Assembly (NCBI GenBank): GCA_041563315.1
Contig: JBFFNE010000076.1
Location: forward strand, 1 to 14,176
DNA length: 14,176 nt
Direction: 5' to 3'
DNA from: JBFEYJ01 sp041563315
GTDB lineage: Bacteria; Pseudomonadota; Gammaproteobacteria; Thiohalomonadales; Thiohalomonadaceae
The notes beneath the pieces are model-generated. The model did no database searches. It was not told where the DNA came from and saw only the letters and a program-made list of their open reading frames with translations. Below, piece by piece: positions 13,836 through 14,176 of the stretch. The position numbers and the translations under genes were made by a program. Every line of letters starts with the position of its first letter. The first letter of the stretch is position 1.

Positions 13836-14176
13836 GATTAATCCACTTGTCCTGTCCAACATCTTGATTTGCCTCTTGGCGATCTGGGCAGCTATGTACC
13901 TTTACGAGCACCATTGGGAAAAGGCCATTAACGAGTTGCGACGGATGGCGACTACCGATGAATTAACCGGCCTTCACAATCGGCGGCAGCTCGAAAAGAA
14001 CTTCACGCGCCTCGCCAGTGCAGTGGACCGGCAGTACGGTGTACTTGCCGTCATTGTACTGGTTCTGGATCAATTTAAGCAGGTTAATGATCGGTTGGGC
14101 CACTACGCTGGTGACAAAGGTCTTGTGCTCGTCGCGAGGCTATTGCGTGATCATCTGCGAGGCAGCAAGGCCGCCA
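13831..14176 (+). CDS. Membrane-anchored GGDEF-domain protein (partial, runs off the window)
   Basis: The frame from the GTG at 13831 gives a membrane segment at residues 6-25 (LVLSNILICLLAIWAAMYLY) and then a short linker (EHHWEKAINELRRM). A diguanylate cyclase domain follows, starting TDELTGLHNRRQL (42-54) and continuing to QVNDRLGHYAGDKGL. Active GGDEF domains make cyclic di-GMP from GTP. The usual D-x-D-x-F-K reads V78-L-D-Q-F-K here, so the first metal-binding Asp is Val (GTT at 14062-14064). The N-D and G-H-x-x-G-D residues that hold guanine are kept. The GGDEF motif itself lies beyond the window. The start is uncertain: the frame is open to 13777, no clear ribosome binding site is seen, and in-frame TTG and ATG codons occur later. 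Confidence 0.8.
   Translation, partial: MRINPLVLSNILICLLAIWAAMYLYEHHWEKAINELRRMATTDELTGLHNRRQLEKNFTRLASAVDRQYGVLAVIVLVLDQFKQVNDRLGHYAGDKGLVLVARLLRDHLRGSKAA

Noticed and set aside
1..14176. CRISPR array, tRNA or rRNA genes
   Set aside because: No regularly spaced repeats and no cloverleaf or rRNA-like sequence were seen on either strand, though a covariance-model search was not possible.

Overview
The window looks like a chromosomal stretch of a gammaproteobacterium, probably an environmental one. This rests on protein style: a TlpA-type thioredoxin fusion, a SigZ-like ECF sigma factor, an outer-membrane barrel protein ending in Phe, a GGDEF protein, and REP-associated (RAYT-type) tyrosine transposases beginning MPRKPRF. 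No rRNA, tRNA, CRISPR array or replication origin is visible. The genus cannot be read from the sequence.

Layout. 239-1495: secreted alpha/beta-hydrolase-like plus thioredoxin fusion. 1544-2406: RAYT element bounded by 23-bp perfect inverted repeats, its transposase broken in the HUH region. 2465-3436 (minus): rhomboid protease, preceded on the same strand by a 24-codon small ORF and a strong hairpin. 3787-4360: gene graveyard with a decayed toxin/antitoxin pair and the first codons of another transposase. 4381-6351: candidate TetR/NemR-like operator, SigZ-like sigma factor and Old Yellow Enzyme oxidoreductase. 6472-7166: broken RAYT gene and a stranded cache-domain fragment. 7158-10505: metabolic island with a flavin-monooxygenase-like protein that has lost its FAD motifs, a divergently transcribed radical SAM protein, and a convergent membrane desaturase-like gene. 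10794-11261: orphan hypothetical with a good terminator. 11337-11667: IS30-type remnant. 11671-12378 (minus): ParA-type ATPase without ParB. 12795-13697 (minus): outer-membrane barrel protein. 13831 to the window end: membrane-anchored GGDEF protein lacking the first metal-binding Asp.

How the genes may work together. The sigma factor and the flavin oxidoreductase are co-directional and close, which suggests a regulated electrophile/redox response. The pseudo-flavoenzyme, radical SAM protein and desaturase-like gene are the best candidates for an undescribed system, plausibly modifying a lipid or hydrophobic molecule. That is inference from families and adjacency only. The desaturase gene shows three apparent single-base indels (one at its start, two compensating inside), so it may be decaying or carry sequencing errors.

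Repeated decay (two broken RAYT genes, a transposase stub, a toxin/antitoxin pseudogene pair, an IS30 remnant and a cache fragment) marks this as a hotspot of insertion and erosion.
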